A DNA stretch of 64,000 bases. It comes from Culex pipiens pallens. Lineage: Eukaryota; Arthropoda; Insecta; Diptera; Culicidae. The position numbers and the translations under genes were made by a program. This document shows positions 11,001 to 25,000 of this stretch, piece after piece. The notes below the pieces were generated by a model that was given only the letters and a program-made list of their open reading frames with translations, was not told the DNA's origin and did not search any database. The stretch lies in contig NC_068938.1 in the NCBI RefSeq assembly GCF_016801865.2, positions 187,622,850-187,686,849 on the forward strand, in the 5' to 3' direction. The first letter of the stretch is position 1; every line of letters starts with the position of its first letter.

Positions 11001-14000
11001 TTTCCCGTGTCTTTTTGAGTAACTTTTGTTCTACGAAATACTTTACTTCTCTTGGTTTATGTTTTTCTTGTTTTAATTTTATGATTTTAATTTGAACTTA
11101 TCTTGTTTAGTTTATGTTTGTTTTTGGTAGTATTTGACCTATTCTACCACCTCCTTTCATTAGATTTTTCCTATCTCATTTTTTCACGAGGCAGCGAATG
11201 ACAAACATTGTTAAAGCTGCCTGAAATAAATTAACCACCACCACCATTTTTTCATGTTTTTCAGTAACTTTTTCCATTTTTTTAAATTGTTTTTCTTATT
11301 TTCTGCTATAGAATGGCACCATTATCATTTCAATTGTAAAAAAAAGCGTAGAAGCATAGTCTGGGACACTACACAAAATTACTGCATGCTTCTTTTTACT
11401 TAAAATATAGGAAATGTTAGTAAAAAACACAGCCAAAGTTGACCCCTAAAAGAATGACATTTTTCAATTAAAACTTCCAACCTCAAAATTTTCTATAATT
11501 TTACTAGTTTTGCTTTCCAATGCTTTTTAAATTTGAACAATTCTCTACCAAAACCGGAAATGGATTTTATTTGTATTTTTTTTATTTGGCTCAAACTTTG
11601 TGAGGGCCTTCCCTATGACCAAAGAAGCTATTTTGTGTCATTGGTTCACCCATACAAGTCTCCATACAATTTTGGCTGCTGTCCATACAAAAATGGTACG
11701 TAAATATTCAAACAGCTGTAACTTTTGAGTGAATTTTCTGATCAATTTGGTGTCTTGGGCAAAGTTGTAGGTATTGTTGAGGACTTTTGAAAAAAAAAAT
11801 AGGTACACGGAAATTTTTAAATTCATAAATTATTAAATTTTAAAATTCTTAACTTCTTAAATTCTTAAATTCTTAAATTCTCAATTTTTTTAAATTCTTT
11901 AATTCTTAAATTCTTAAATTCTTAAATTTTTAAATTCTTAAATTCTTAAATTCTTAAATTCTTAAATTCTTAAATTCTTAAATTCTTAAATTCTTAAATT
12001 CTTAAATTCTTAAATTCTTAAATTCTTAAATTCTTAAATTCTTAAATTCTTAAATTCTTAAATTCTTAAATTCTTAAATTCTTAAATTCTTAAATTCTTA
12101 AATTCTTAAATCCTTAAATTCTTAAATTCTTAAATTCTCAAATTCTTAAATTCTCAATTTTTTTAAATTCTTTAATTCTTAAATTCTTAAATTCTTAAAT
12201 TCCTAAATTCTTAAATTCTTAAGTTCTTAAATTCTTAAATTCCTAAATACTTAAATTCTTAAATTCTTTAGGGTGCACAGCAACCAAGGAAGTTGTTGTC
12301 TTCTTATTCCAAAAATGACAAATTTACGGACCCAGTCCTGCAACAATCTGACTGTAAAAATACTCTAACTTTGCTGTAAATTATTTTGTAGGCAGTACTT
12401 TAGGGGATGAATAGAAAATTAAATCGATAGTTCCCGTAGTTTTGAAGATAGTAAAATATCTGTATCAAAAATCTTGCTGCAAACGCTCTGGTTGATGTGC
12501 ACCGTTAAATTGTGAACCTTAAAAAAATTGCTGCAGAATTCTTAAATTGTGGATCTTTAAAAAAAGAACTTCTAAATTCTTAAATTTTGTACCCTTTAAA
12601 AAAGAACTTCAGAGTTTCTAACCCTATACTGTCCAATTTTTTTTATTTTTCCCGTGTCTTTTTGAGTAACTTTTGTTCTACGAAATACTTTACTTCTCTT
12701 GGTTTATGTTTTTCTTGTTTTAATTTTATGATTTTAATTTGAACTTATCTTGTTTAGTTTATGTTTGTTTTTGGTAGTATTTGACCTATTCTACCACCTC
12801 CTTTCATTAGATTTTTCCTATCTCATTTTTTCACGAGGCAGCGAATGACAAACATTGTTAAAGCTGCCTGAAATAAATTAACCACCACCACCATTTTTTC
12901 ATGTTTTTCAGTAACTTTTTCCATTTTTTTAAATTGTTTTTCTTATTTTCTGCTATAGAATGGCACCATTATCATTTCAATTGTAAAAAAAAGCGTAGAA
13001 GCATAGTCTGGGACACTACACAAAATTACTGCATGCTTCTTTTTACTTAAAATATAGGAAATGTTAGTAAAAAACACAGCCAAAGTTGACCCCTAAAAGA
13101 ATGACATTTTTCAATTAAAACTTCCAACCTCAAAATTTTCTATAATTTTACTAGTTTTGCTTTCCAATGCTTTTTAAATTTGAACAATTCTCTACCAAAA
13201 CCGGAAATGGATTTTATTTGTATTTTTTTTATTTGGCTCAAACTTTGTGAGGGCCTTCCCTATGACCAAAGAAGCTATTTTGTGTCATTGGTTCACCCAT
13301 ACAAGTCTCCATACAATTTTGGCTGCTGTCCATACAAAAATGGTACGTAAATATTCAAACAGCTGTAACTTTTGAGTGAATTTTCTGATCAATTTGGTGT
13401 CTTGGGCAAAGTTGTAGGTATTGTTGAGGACTTTTGAAAAAAAAAATAGGTACACGGAAATTTTTTTTTGCAGATTCTTTAATCAACTTTTTTTTTTCAC
13501 TGAAACTCAATTTCCCAAAGTAGTATCGGACTAACATTCCCATCCACTTCCCCGTGACTCTACCACTGGTCGTGGCCGGCGCCGGTATTGATCAGCATGA
13601 GCATAATCAGCATGATGAGCCTTTGAGAAGTTGCGAAGCGAGGAAAGATAGCGCCCACTCATCTTCCACAGCTCGAGGATGTAACTTCTGGAGGTCCTGG
13701 TCAATAACGGAGTAGCAACTGCGGGTGGGCATTTTTTGATATGTTTTAGGGGATAAAAATCCGCAACTTTTGAGCCATAGAGAAACATGGTCAAAAAATC
13801 TGTCGCCGAGTTATACATTTTTGAAAAAATAGTGATTTTTGAAAAAAATTGAAATTTTATGCAAACATTGAATATTACGCCCATTTTAAATGCTAGTCTT
13901 GATTTAAAAAATTTCAAAATATTTATTTCAAAAAGATCGGAAAATTTCACGAATGTTTCAATTTTCCTGTTTTTTTTTTTTTTTTGTTAAAGCGGTTCTA

Positions 14001-16021
14001 TCTCAGCAACCCGAGGTCCAATCTTCAATGTCTCTTAGACAATTTTATAGCAAACTTTCTGAACTTTTCAAAAAAAATATTTTTAGAAATGGTCATTCAT
14101 GGCCACTATTTTTAAAAATCGAAAAACTGCAAATATTTCGCTAAAATCAAACTTTTGCTGGCTATCTCTTGAAAACGGAGCCCTTTATCAAAAAATCTGT
14201 AAAGTATTTTTCGATTGCAAATTCAATTTTACGTTAAAAAATAACGTCAAATTTGTTTTTGTAAGAAATTTTGATTTTTTCCAAAAATCACTTTTTTTCA
14301 AAAAATCATAACTCGACGACAGAATTTTGACCATGTATCTCTATGGCTCAAAAGTTCCGGATTTTTATCCCCTAAAACATATTAAAAAATCTCTAAAATC
14401 AAAAAATACGTATTCTGGGAAATTGAGCTCCAGTGAAAAAAAAAGTTGATTAAAAAAACAGCATTTTTTTATCCGTGTATTTTTTTTTCTCAATAGTCCT
14501 CAACAATACCTGCAACTTTGCCGAAGACACCAAATTGATCAGAAAATTCACTCAAAAGTTACAGCTGTTTGAATATTTACATACCATTTTTGTATGAACA
14601 GCAGCCCAAAATTGTATGGAGACTTGTATGGGTGAACCAATGACGCAAAATAGCTTATTTGGCCATAGGGAAGGCCCCCACAAAGTTTGAGCCAAATATT
14701 AAATTATTAAATTATTAAATTATTAAATTATTAAATTATTAAATTATTAAATTATTAAATTATTAAATTATTAAATTATTAAATTATTAAATTATTAAAT
14801 TATTAAATTATTAAATTATTAAATTATTAAATCATTAAATTATTAAATTATAAAATTATAAAATTATAAAATTATAAAATTATTAAATTTTTAAATTATT
14901 AAATTATTAAATTACTAAATTATTAAATTATTAAATTATTAGATTATTAAATTATTAAATTATTAAATTATTAAATTATTAAATTATTAAATTATTAAAT
15001 TATTAAATTATTAAATTATTAAATTATTAAATTATTAAATTATTAAATTATTAAATTATTAAATTATTAAATTATTAAATTATTAAATTATTAAATTATT
15101 AAATTATTAAATTATTAAATTATTAAATTAATAAATTAATAAATTATTAAATTATTAAATTATTAAATTATTAAATTATTAAATTATTAAATTATTAAAT
15201 TATTAAATCATTAAATTATTAAATTATAAAATTATAAAATTATAAAATTATTAAATTATTAAATTATTAAATTATTAAATTATTAAATTATTAAATTACT
15301 AAATTATTAAATTATTAGATTATTAAATTATTAAATTATTAAATTATTAAATTATTAAATTAATGAATTATTAAATTAGTAAATTAGTAAATTAGTAAAT
15401 TAGTGAATTAGTAAATTAGTAAATTAGTAAATTAGTAAATTATTAAATTATTAAATTATCAAATCATTAAATTAATAAATTATGAAATTATTAAATTATA
15501 TAATGATTTAGTTATTTAATTATTGAATTAATTAATTATTTAATTTTAATATTTTAAAATTTTTCAATTGTTTAATTAATTAATTATTGAATTATTAAAT
15601 TATTTAATTGTTAAATTATTAAGTTATTAAATTATCTAATATTTATATTTTTAAATTAATAAATTATTAAATTATTATTTTTTGCCATCTTCTTAGTTCG
15701 GATCATTTTCGAAGTCATATTTTAGTTTAGAGAAATTTAGAGAAGAAAATAATAGAAATTTCGTTTTTCGATTTTCCAGAGTAAAATTTTGGCGATAATT
15801 ATCAAGTATAAAATTGTATAATTTGGTAATTTATTTTATGGTTTTATTTTTTTTTATTTTTTTATTTATTTTTTTTCCTGAATTTGTTTTTAAAGCAACG
15901 ATATCTAAAGTGTTACAAAAAATGCTAATATTGTTTCAGAAATGGCAAAAAAGGTTCCATTCCTGCTCCAGGTGGGATTTGAATCCACAACTGATCAACG
16001 GTACTGATACAAATGCTTTCT

Positions 16022-16053
<32 letters not shown>

Positions 16054-19000
16054 TTTCATTCATTATGTTTCTCTCTTCTATGCTTGTCGCATTTTTTTTA
16101 TATGGCGCGGATTTCGCGCGGATTGGATTTTGGGGTCGGCGCGGATCTGGTGCGGATTTTTTTTCGACTTTTCCGTAACAACCCTGGATTACAGAAAATC
16201 TTATTAGGGTAATTTTCCCTATTTTGGGCCTACTAAGCCGAACTCACTTTATTTTGATGATCTAAAAACTTTTTATTGTCTTCCAGAACTTTGGAACAAA
16301 GTAATTCTGAATTGAGTTAAACAAAAGTCCTTTTCAATCGCATTTCATATGTCATCAACTTGAGTCGAATCTTTATTTGTGAGTCATTATTTGTATGATG
16401 CAATTGACTTGATGTAATCTTTGGTAAACACCTTGTGCACTACTGCTTGTTCTACGGTGTATGTGTGTCACTTGTCACTCTCAAACACACCAATTCCACC
16501 TTCTATTGCAGGTTTCCAAGTGGGGCAAATTCAGGGTTTGGCGCGCGATTACTCGTCGTACACCAAACACATTGCATTCGGTTAAAACGCCGTTGCATAC
16601 GAAATGTTGCATTCTTTTCGAGCTTCTTCTCCCTCCAAAACTGCTTCACTCTTCCTTTTGCTCTTACAATTACAAACACGCGCTTGTCTTTTTTCAAAGT
16701 ATTTGATGATTCCCTCTTTTCACTCTCATCCTGGGAATGGTGTGGTGTGTTGTTCTGAATGGAGAGCCCTTTGCTTTTTTTAAAGGGTCCCATTCTTCAT
16801 GTACGTCACCAAAATGGTGTGTGCCCCCCACCTCACATGAATCACCTCTTCACAAGAGGGGGTCCAAACGCCAAAAAAATCGTTTTCGCGCGCTCTCTTT
16901 TGACCTCCTCTCTGCTTCTATCGACGATGCTGCGGGTTCACCTTTTATCGAGTTATTACATTATACCTTAACACACAGACCAGCCAGCCAGCAGTTTTCG
17001 GCTGTTTGGTTGTTTTGTGCACTATCTTTTGGGTTGAACCTGTTTTTTTCACGTTACTTTAGTTCTTTATTTTGTTTTCGCAGAATTTTGCCACCCCTGT
17101 GATGCAGAAGCTCGCGCCCGGACAGAAAATTATCACAATGAATAATCCCAGTAAGTTCCGAATTGTGCAAAACGAAAGCGTGTTTTTTTTTTGTTTTGTT
17201 TAGTCGCCGACTAAAACCACACAACTTAATCCTCCTTTTGCAGAGCTGCAGATACTGAACTCGCCCGCAGCCAAGAGTGCCAGCGGGAAACCCCTGGTCC
17301 GAATCTCGCCCTCACAGTTGGTAAGTTTTTCTGGAGATTTTTTAACATATCGGTTAACATATCTAGAAAACTAGAAATAAGTAGAACTATAATTTATTTT
17401 ATTTTTTATTTTTAGTTTCAATTCATTAACGGTCCTCTTTACAAAATATTTGGAGCCTAACATTTCAAAAGGGCACACAACTTAGTAAACAAAAGTGTAT
17501 CCCTTTCACTCAAATGACAGTTTTCATAAAGTGTGAAAGGGATACACTCTTGTTTAAAATAGTTATGCGCCCTAATGAAATGGCAAACACGATTTCTAAT
17601 GATTCAATGTTCTAAATTATCATGCGATTAATAAAAATGAATAAAATAAAGTTAGGCCGATGAAAACATTTTTCCTAGTTTATGTCCCTTGAAATGGTGT
17701 CGAGTTCTGGGAAAGTCAGGGAAAACCTGGCTTTGATAGGGAATTTAATTTGACATGGAAAAGTCACGACATTTATGCTGGGTCAGGGAATTTAAACACT
17801 TAAAGGTAATCGTGCTAAATTAAATTGTTCGAAAATACTCAAATTATTATAATTAGTGACATTTAGTAAACTTTTTCACTTTATTACATTTTTGATGCAA
17901 AATATAAAATTTATCACGAAATAACGTATTTTTACGACAATATTAAAATTTTCAGGAATTGCAATGTGGGTATAACGCAAAATTTTGTATGCATTTTAAT
18001 TTTATAAGAGTTTTTTTTACGTATTTTTTTTCGAAAAAGTACACTGCCGTTCTACGCATAATTGTCCCATGTTCAAAAAAGTGCAAATGAGAAAAACACG
18101 ATTGAAATTTTTCGACCAATTTCTGTGTTTCTACGCATAATTGTCGCGTGGGTTCCTATTCGCCCTATGTGTCCCTAATCGCCCCAGTTAGCAGTTTATC
18201 GCCCTTATTTGTGATTCTCTTGCTATACAACAGGTAAACAAGACATAATGCTTAGTAAAACTAATGATTCCGTGTAAGAAAATACTTGGTGGGACAATTA
18301 TGCGTAGAAGTTCAACGATGGGACAAACAGACTTGGTATTGTTTTTGATGAATTTCCGAACAAAGTACCAGATTTTATGTGTTTTTCTTAAAGTACACAT
18401 CAGACTAAACTTAAAAATGTCATAAAGTCAAAATCGTCCAAAACTGACATGGGACAATTATGCGTAGAACGGCAGTACAGTCCAGACTCAATTATCCGAA
18501 GGCCACGGAATAATTTTACTTCGGATAATCGAATCACGAAAAAACTTTTTTTTTCATTGTCTTATTTTTGATTATCCTAAACTACTCTACAGTTGGGGAA
18601 AGTGGGGCAAGTGTAACAAGCTAAGGAAATGCTCGTTATAACCCATTGAAAACGTTAAAAAATCTGTCGGATTTTTTTATAATCATCTTATTCCAGGTCT
18701 TGACTGAGACTTTGATGGAACAAGTTTTAAAAAAAAATCTATTTTTTAATGTAAAAAAATGATTTTTTTTTTTATTTTTCGTACGTTCTACTCAACTAGT
18801 CGGGCAAGACGAACAAAGCATGAAAAAACATGCTAATTTACTAACAATTGAACTATTATCACTTAGATACATCAGATTAGGATGTATTTGAAACGTTTCT
18901 TTCATTTTTAGATTAAAAAATAATATTTTACATTGACCGTTTTTAAGAAAAAGAAAATATGACTTAGATGATAAATAGTAATTATGATATTATTGTATCG

Positions 19001-22000
19001 TGCATGGACAAGTATTTAAACAACTGATTATCAGTTTTTAAGAACTTTTATGTATTTTTTTCACAATAAAATATGTTGCTGCAGCAATTCGTATTTATTC
19101 CATACTTAAAATCCATATGGTACACTTGCCCCACCTAAATAAGATTTTTTAAAAACTCTCTACAAAAATAACCAAAACATGAATCATACTTTATAATACG
19201 TGCAAGTCATCGGTAGGGACACTACTGATCTACACCCAAACGGCGGTCGCATGATTTTGATGCATGGCGGCATGAAAGTATATCAGAATCTGCATGAAAA
19301 CTGTCCTCATGCATTTTTTGCGATATAGGGGTATGACATTATTGCCCGTTACCGACAATTATCGACATTACCGACGGCTTTTTGGTTGTATTTCACAAAA
19401 AAAACCTTAACAGAACGAGGATTGAACCACCAACTTCTTGGTTATTAATCCGACACGCTACCACCGCGCCATGGATGATTGATGATAAGAGAGTGAAAGA
19501 GCACCAACATATTTTGCTCTTTGGATTGTTGCTCGGGGACCGGCCAGCTGTATATGTTAGAGCAACACAGCTTTATATGTGTTGGTGAGAACTGCAGATC
19601 GCTGAAATATTTACACGCGGGCAAAAATGATCTAGGGGCTTGCTGCAAAAAATGTTTTAAAATGTGACATTTTCTGCAGCAAATCCACTGTTGCAGATTT
19701 TGAGATATATTTTTCCTTTGGGTGTACGAATAATAGCATTTTGATAAAATGAGCCTTAAAACGAACCCTAAGCCTTATTTTGTACTTTCCAAATATTATA
19801 AGGAAACAAAGGTTTTGAAAAAAAACTTCATTCAATATTATGCCCCGTGGCGTTTACGTCGTTTTGGTGGTTATGTGGTAGTAGAATCAGCTAGTTGCAT
19901 TGCTAGCAACAATTCCTCATACTGGAAATAATCAAAATTGTAAAAATTACGGCCATACTAGCGATTGTTCCTCTTGCCCTATATGGTCGTCTTGCCCCAC
20001 CTTCCCCTAATCCATAATTTTTGAATCCAAGATTGAGAAAATTCATTCGTGAATTTTTGAGGCAATCAATCATTCAAATTTGACTAAAATGGAATCGCAG
20101 AATTCGAATTTCATGTTAAAAGCAAGAAAATATAAAAAAACGCGACCCCCACCATGGTCCTGACCATTCATGGCCATTCAAAAACACCTTAAAAGCAAAA
20201 CATCATTTTTTTTCATTTTCACTTTTTAAAAATGCTAAAATTTGCTCAAAATGCCGTATTTTTTAAAAATACTTAAATTTTTTTCATAAAACTACGGTAT
20301 TTTGTTTGGAGCAATTCCAGCTCAAATCAGGAATTTGTCTGGTACTTTTGTACCCGACCCTCTCCGAATTCAATGAAACTTTGTAGAGATGTTATCCTAG
20401 GCCTATATAAGACATTTTTGTGTATATAGAGCCAATAGTACTCGAAAATAACATTTGAGAAGGGCGTAAGGTATTTCAATATTTTTGTATTTTGTAATTT
20501 AAAAATTACTGTATCTCGAAGCCGTTGCGTCGTATCAAAAAGTGGTCCAAGACAAACTTGTAGGAAATTGGACGGGCTTTCTGAAAAAAAATACACTGAA
20601 ACAAAAATACACGCCACATCTATGAGATTTTTTGATTTTTAAGTCTAAAACTTAAATTTAAAGGTGATGTCACGATTTTTTTTTCGTTCAAAATTTTTGA
20701 GGAAATAGCCTAAAATATAACCAAAAGACTGACGAAAAATGCAAGATGGTATGTCTCTCCTAAAAAAATACAAAAATCATTTACTAAAACTTTTTTTTTT
20801 TTAAAGGTGGTCAAAACGTCAAAATTTTTGAAAACCGCTAGTGGAAATCGATTCTCCAGACAATTTTACATAAAAGTCTTCATATTGACCATTGTCCTAT
20901 TTCTAATCCTTGGGAAGATACAGCGGTTTTAAAAATGCAAATGTTGAAAAAACGGGCTTTTTTGGTGGTTTTTGGCAATTTCTATATGACAGACTTGGTT
21001 TTTCAGTCTCGTAAATATTTTTACCGAAAAGCTCGTCCAATTTCCCATAAGTTTGCCTTTGACAGCTTTTTGATTTACTTTATTTGATTTACAAATTTAC
21101 TATCTTGGTTTCTACCACACTGAGAAAAATATTCTATTTTCAGTTATAAGCAATGTAATTAAGCTTATATCTGTAAGCCCTTACATTCAATTGAAATGCT
21201 GTCAAAGGCAAACTTATGGGAAATTGGACGAGCTTTCCGGTAAAAATATTTTCGAAACTGAAAAATCAAGTCTGTCATATAGAAAAAGCCAAACCCACCA
21301 AAAAAGCAGTTCTTTCGACATTTTTATTTTTAAAACCACTGTAACTTTGCAAGGATTGGACTTGGTCAATATGGAGACTTTTATGTAAAATTGTCTGGAA
21401 ATTCGATTCCTACTATCGGCTTTTTAATATTTTGACGTTTAAACCACTTTTCAAAAAAACAGTTTAGTAATTGTTTTTTTTTTTAACATGTCTACAAAGT
21501 TTCATTGAAATCGGAGAGGGTCGGGTACTAAAGTTCCTGATTTGAGCTGGAATTGCTAAGTTTTCAAAAAAGTCTCCACGCGGTTTATGGATGGTCCATT
21601 GTGCATCGTTCGGTAGCTGTCTTACAAAACTTGATTTATGGAGTTTTTTTTGAAAAGGTCCAATAAACCAAATTTTAAATTTTTGCTTTTTGGGTGTTTT
21701 TAGAACCGCCTTGAGTCAGGGGTATTCAAAAACACCCAAAAAGCAAAAAAAAAATTTGGTTTATAGGACCTTTTAAAAAAAACTCCAGATTTGTTTGTTC
21801 AACGTCAGTTTGCAAGCGAGTTTGCTGGTTCGGCAAACTGTCAAACACAAAAAGCGCGAGTTTGTTTGTTTGTTTGAGGTAGTGTAATAGCTCCTTAATA
21901 AAACCACACCAAACAGTGGGATAAGCGTTGTGGAGCCATCCGTGGATAGGGCTTCCTCAAATGCTAATGCTAACTATAAGATGGTAAAAAAACAAATCCG

Positions 22001-25000
22001 AAGGTCTTATAAACTAATTAGAATTTTCTTTATTCATCTATCGATGCTAATGTGTTGAAATTAAATTCTTTTCAAAACCTCCTCTCCGTCCCACAGAGTC
22101 AGTTCAAGCTGGTGTCCAACACCGGTGGCCACTTCACGGGCTCCACGATTTCCGGCCGAAATCTAACCGCCATGCTGGCACCGTCCACATCGGTGTCCCC
22201 GTCAACGTCCACGTCGAGCCTTCAAATGGCCGGCATGGCGACATCATCACCGGCCTCGACGTCCTCTTCAACGTCCTCGCCGGCGACCTTCGTCAGCAAC
22301 AGCACAAACATGATGACCTCCGCCCCCAGTCCGACGATTGTCATGCCCCAACTCCCGCCACCTGCCTCTCCCGCCGCAGCCCACCACGTAAAAGGATCTC
22401 ATCATCATCAGCAGCAGCAGCAACACCAGCAGCACCACAGTAGTAATCATCAGCACCAGCCACAGTACAATTACGGCAAAAAGGCCGCGGCCAGTGGCCA
22501 AATTCACACGCCCGCCTCCCGCCGAAGGAAAACGGACAAAATCGGCCGTGGGCTGAGGCACTTTTCGATGAAGGTGTGCGAAAAGGTGAAGGAAAAGGGC
22601 ACCACCACGTACAACGAAGTCGCGGACGAGCTAGTCGCGGAGGAAACTCAGAGCCACGCCGGCGCCGATCCGGCCTCGTACGACCAGAAGAACATCCGCC
22701 GGCGGGTGTACGACGCGCTCAACGTCCTGATGGCGATGAACATCATCTCGAAGGAGAAGAAGGAAATCCGCTGGCACGGACTGCCCACGAGCAGCGTCGA
22801 GGAGTGCGACGACCTGGAGAAGGAGAACGAACGGGCCCGCGAACGGATCGAAACGAAGCAGCAGCAGCTGCGCGAACTCATCCTGCAGCACGTGGCGTTC
22901 AAGTCGCTGGTCGCGCGCAACCAGGAAAACGAGGACCGGGGCCTGGTGCCCAACTCCAACTCCGCCATCCAGTTGCCATTCATCATCGTCAACACGGAGA
23001 AGAAAACTCACATCAACTGCAGCATCTCGAACGACAAGTAAGGGGGAGGGATTCTTGGTGTGGGAAACTTTGTAACTGAAATGTTTTTCTTTTCTTTTTT
23101 TCGTTCGCAGGTCGGAATTCTCGTTCAAGTTCGACAACACGTTCGAAATCCACGACGATCTGGAAGTGCTCAAGCGGATGGGACTGCTGCTTGGTGAGTT
23201 CTACTAAGTTTGTCGGGTTCAACAACAGTTCTAATTATTTTGCTTTTTTTGTGTTTATTCCCTAGGTTTGGACAAGGGAGAGTGCACCATCGAAGATAGA
23301 AACAAGATCAAATCGATGGTGCCCAAATCGCTGGAAAAGTACATTGATGGTAAGTTATTTTTGTTTATCTCCACTTGCTAAACTACGAGGGTAATTTGTT
23401 ACATGACACACATCATAAATAGGCAAAAATATTAAATGATTTTTTATTTACTACACACAACACACCTAAACAATCATAAATCGGAGCGTTTGATACGGTA
23501 TGTCCACGCGTCCTTCCTCCGCTGTAGATTCTGTGAAATGTGATCCGTTCTTTGAATCCACTCTGCGGTAAACACAACGCAGTATGGCTGGACATTTTAT
23601 TTTTTGTAATACATTTTTGGATGTTCTAGAATGTACTTTTTTGGAAAAATTTCAAAAGCATATTCTCTGAGAAGAGCAATGTCTGGAGCAACACGACAAA
23701 ATGGCGGATAGGGATTTTGACAGTTTGAACTGCAAATTTTTGCTTTTTCACAAAACTCGAAGTGTTAAACAATACCTGGCCTCTCCAGCTACCTTCCAAC
23801 ACTTTGTTAAATAGTTACCTGTTGTCTCAGAATTGGGTCTTAAAATGAAGCTTAGATTGCTGATATTATTGTTTACAGCGATAAAGCTTATTTTTCTGAG
23901 TACAATGACCCTTTGTACGACCACGACCCTCGCGGTCCTTCTTGACAGAAAAGTTCCTACTTGACAGCTCGTTCCAAGGGGACCAAAGTTGATTCATCGA
24001 AAAAAAAATTGTCTTGTATTTAATTTTTTTTTCAAATGTTGCACCAGATGTCAGCTGTCAAACAACTCAAAAGGCACTTACAAAATAAACACAGAGTTCT
24101 TTGAGTTCATTCTACATTATGGGTTCCTCGTATAGGCTGGTATCGAGAAATTAAAAGTGAGAGTGTGTGCAACATGGAGTTAAACTTTCTGTGCAGTTGC
24201 TGTGAAGGTTCCCATGGCATTTCGAAAAATTTAACTCCATGTGGCACGCACACACTCTCACTTTAAATTTCTCGATAGGGGAGAAAATCATGACGTCAGA
24301 AATGAACTCAAATCACTCAAAGTTCATTTTGTAAGTGACTTTAACATTTTGGCCTAGTTTGACAGCTACCTCGTTCCCAGGTTTTCTGTGGGAGAGAAAA
24401 GGAGGCGAATACTTTATGAAAATCATACCTGTCAAAATTCCTAGCCTCAAAATTTTGTCGCGAGTTGCTTTTCTCCTCTATATAGAGCGGTATACGCACA
24501 TCGGAAGGAATCGGTCAAGAAAAATTTCAAATGGGCAGCAGCGGCAGCGAAAGCAAGCCAGAGAGGGTGAAGAAAAGCCCCAAGAAAACGCTCCCTCTCC
24601 TTTGTTCTGCTGTTCGTATAGCTGTTTCTTGACCCCCTTTCCTTCCGTTCTCCATACTAGCCTTAGACAAGTTATAGTTATTACTTATACGCGTCGAATG
24701 AAGTCAAGATGATCGAAATCCATAATAAAATAAGGATTTTATAAGTGATTTTAGAAATAGCAAAAATACATTTTTTTTGTACATTTTAACCCGAATTACT
24801 CAAACTTCAACAACTTGTAACTTTTGAACCCCGGGGTTTACACATGGTGGCCACTAGATTTCGATTTTCAATTTCCCGGTTTTTCCCGGTTTTCTCCCGA
24901 TACCAGAAGAAATTTTCCGGAATGTTTTTAAACCAAATTTCAATGTTTTTCAGGCTAACGTTATTATTAACATACTTTTTTAACGCATAAATTTGTTTCA

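Larger units (their letters stand above)
18478..20140 (+). mobile_element. pogo-like element (CAGTCCAGACT end) interrupted by another transposon
   Basis: CAGTCCAGACTCAATTATCC at 18478 matches, inverted, the right end at 61609-61633. Sequence around 20040-20140 (ATTCAAATTTGACT, GAATTCGAATTTCATGTTAA) resembles 61500-61580. The element is therefore probably split by the 18595-20007 insertion. TA precedes the left end. Confidence 0.5.

Noticed and set aside
9718..15670. CRISPR array or centromeric satellite
   Set aside because: The units are 8-base simple repeats without spacers, lie within an intron of a eukaryotic gene, and are too short to call centromeric.
22631..23173. 180-codon minus-strand frame overlapping Dp
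   Set aside because: Antisense to the Dp DNA-binding exon, which is strongly supported on the plus strand.
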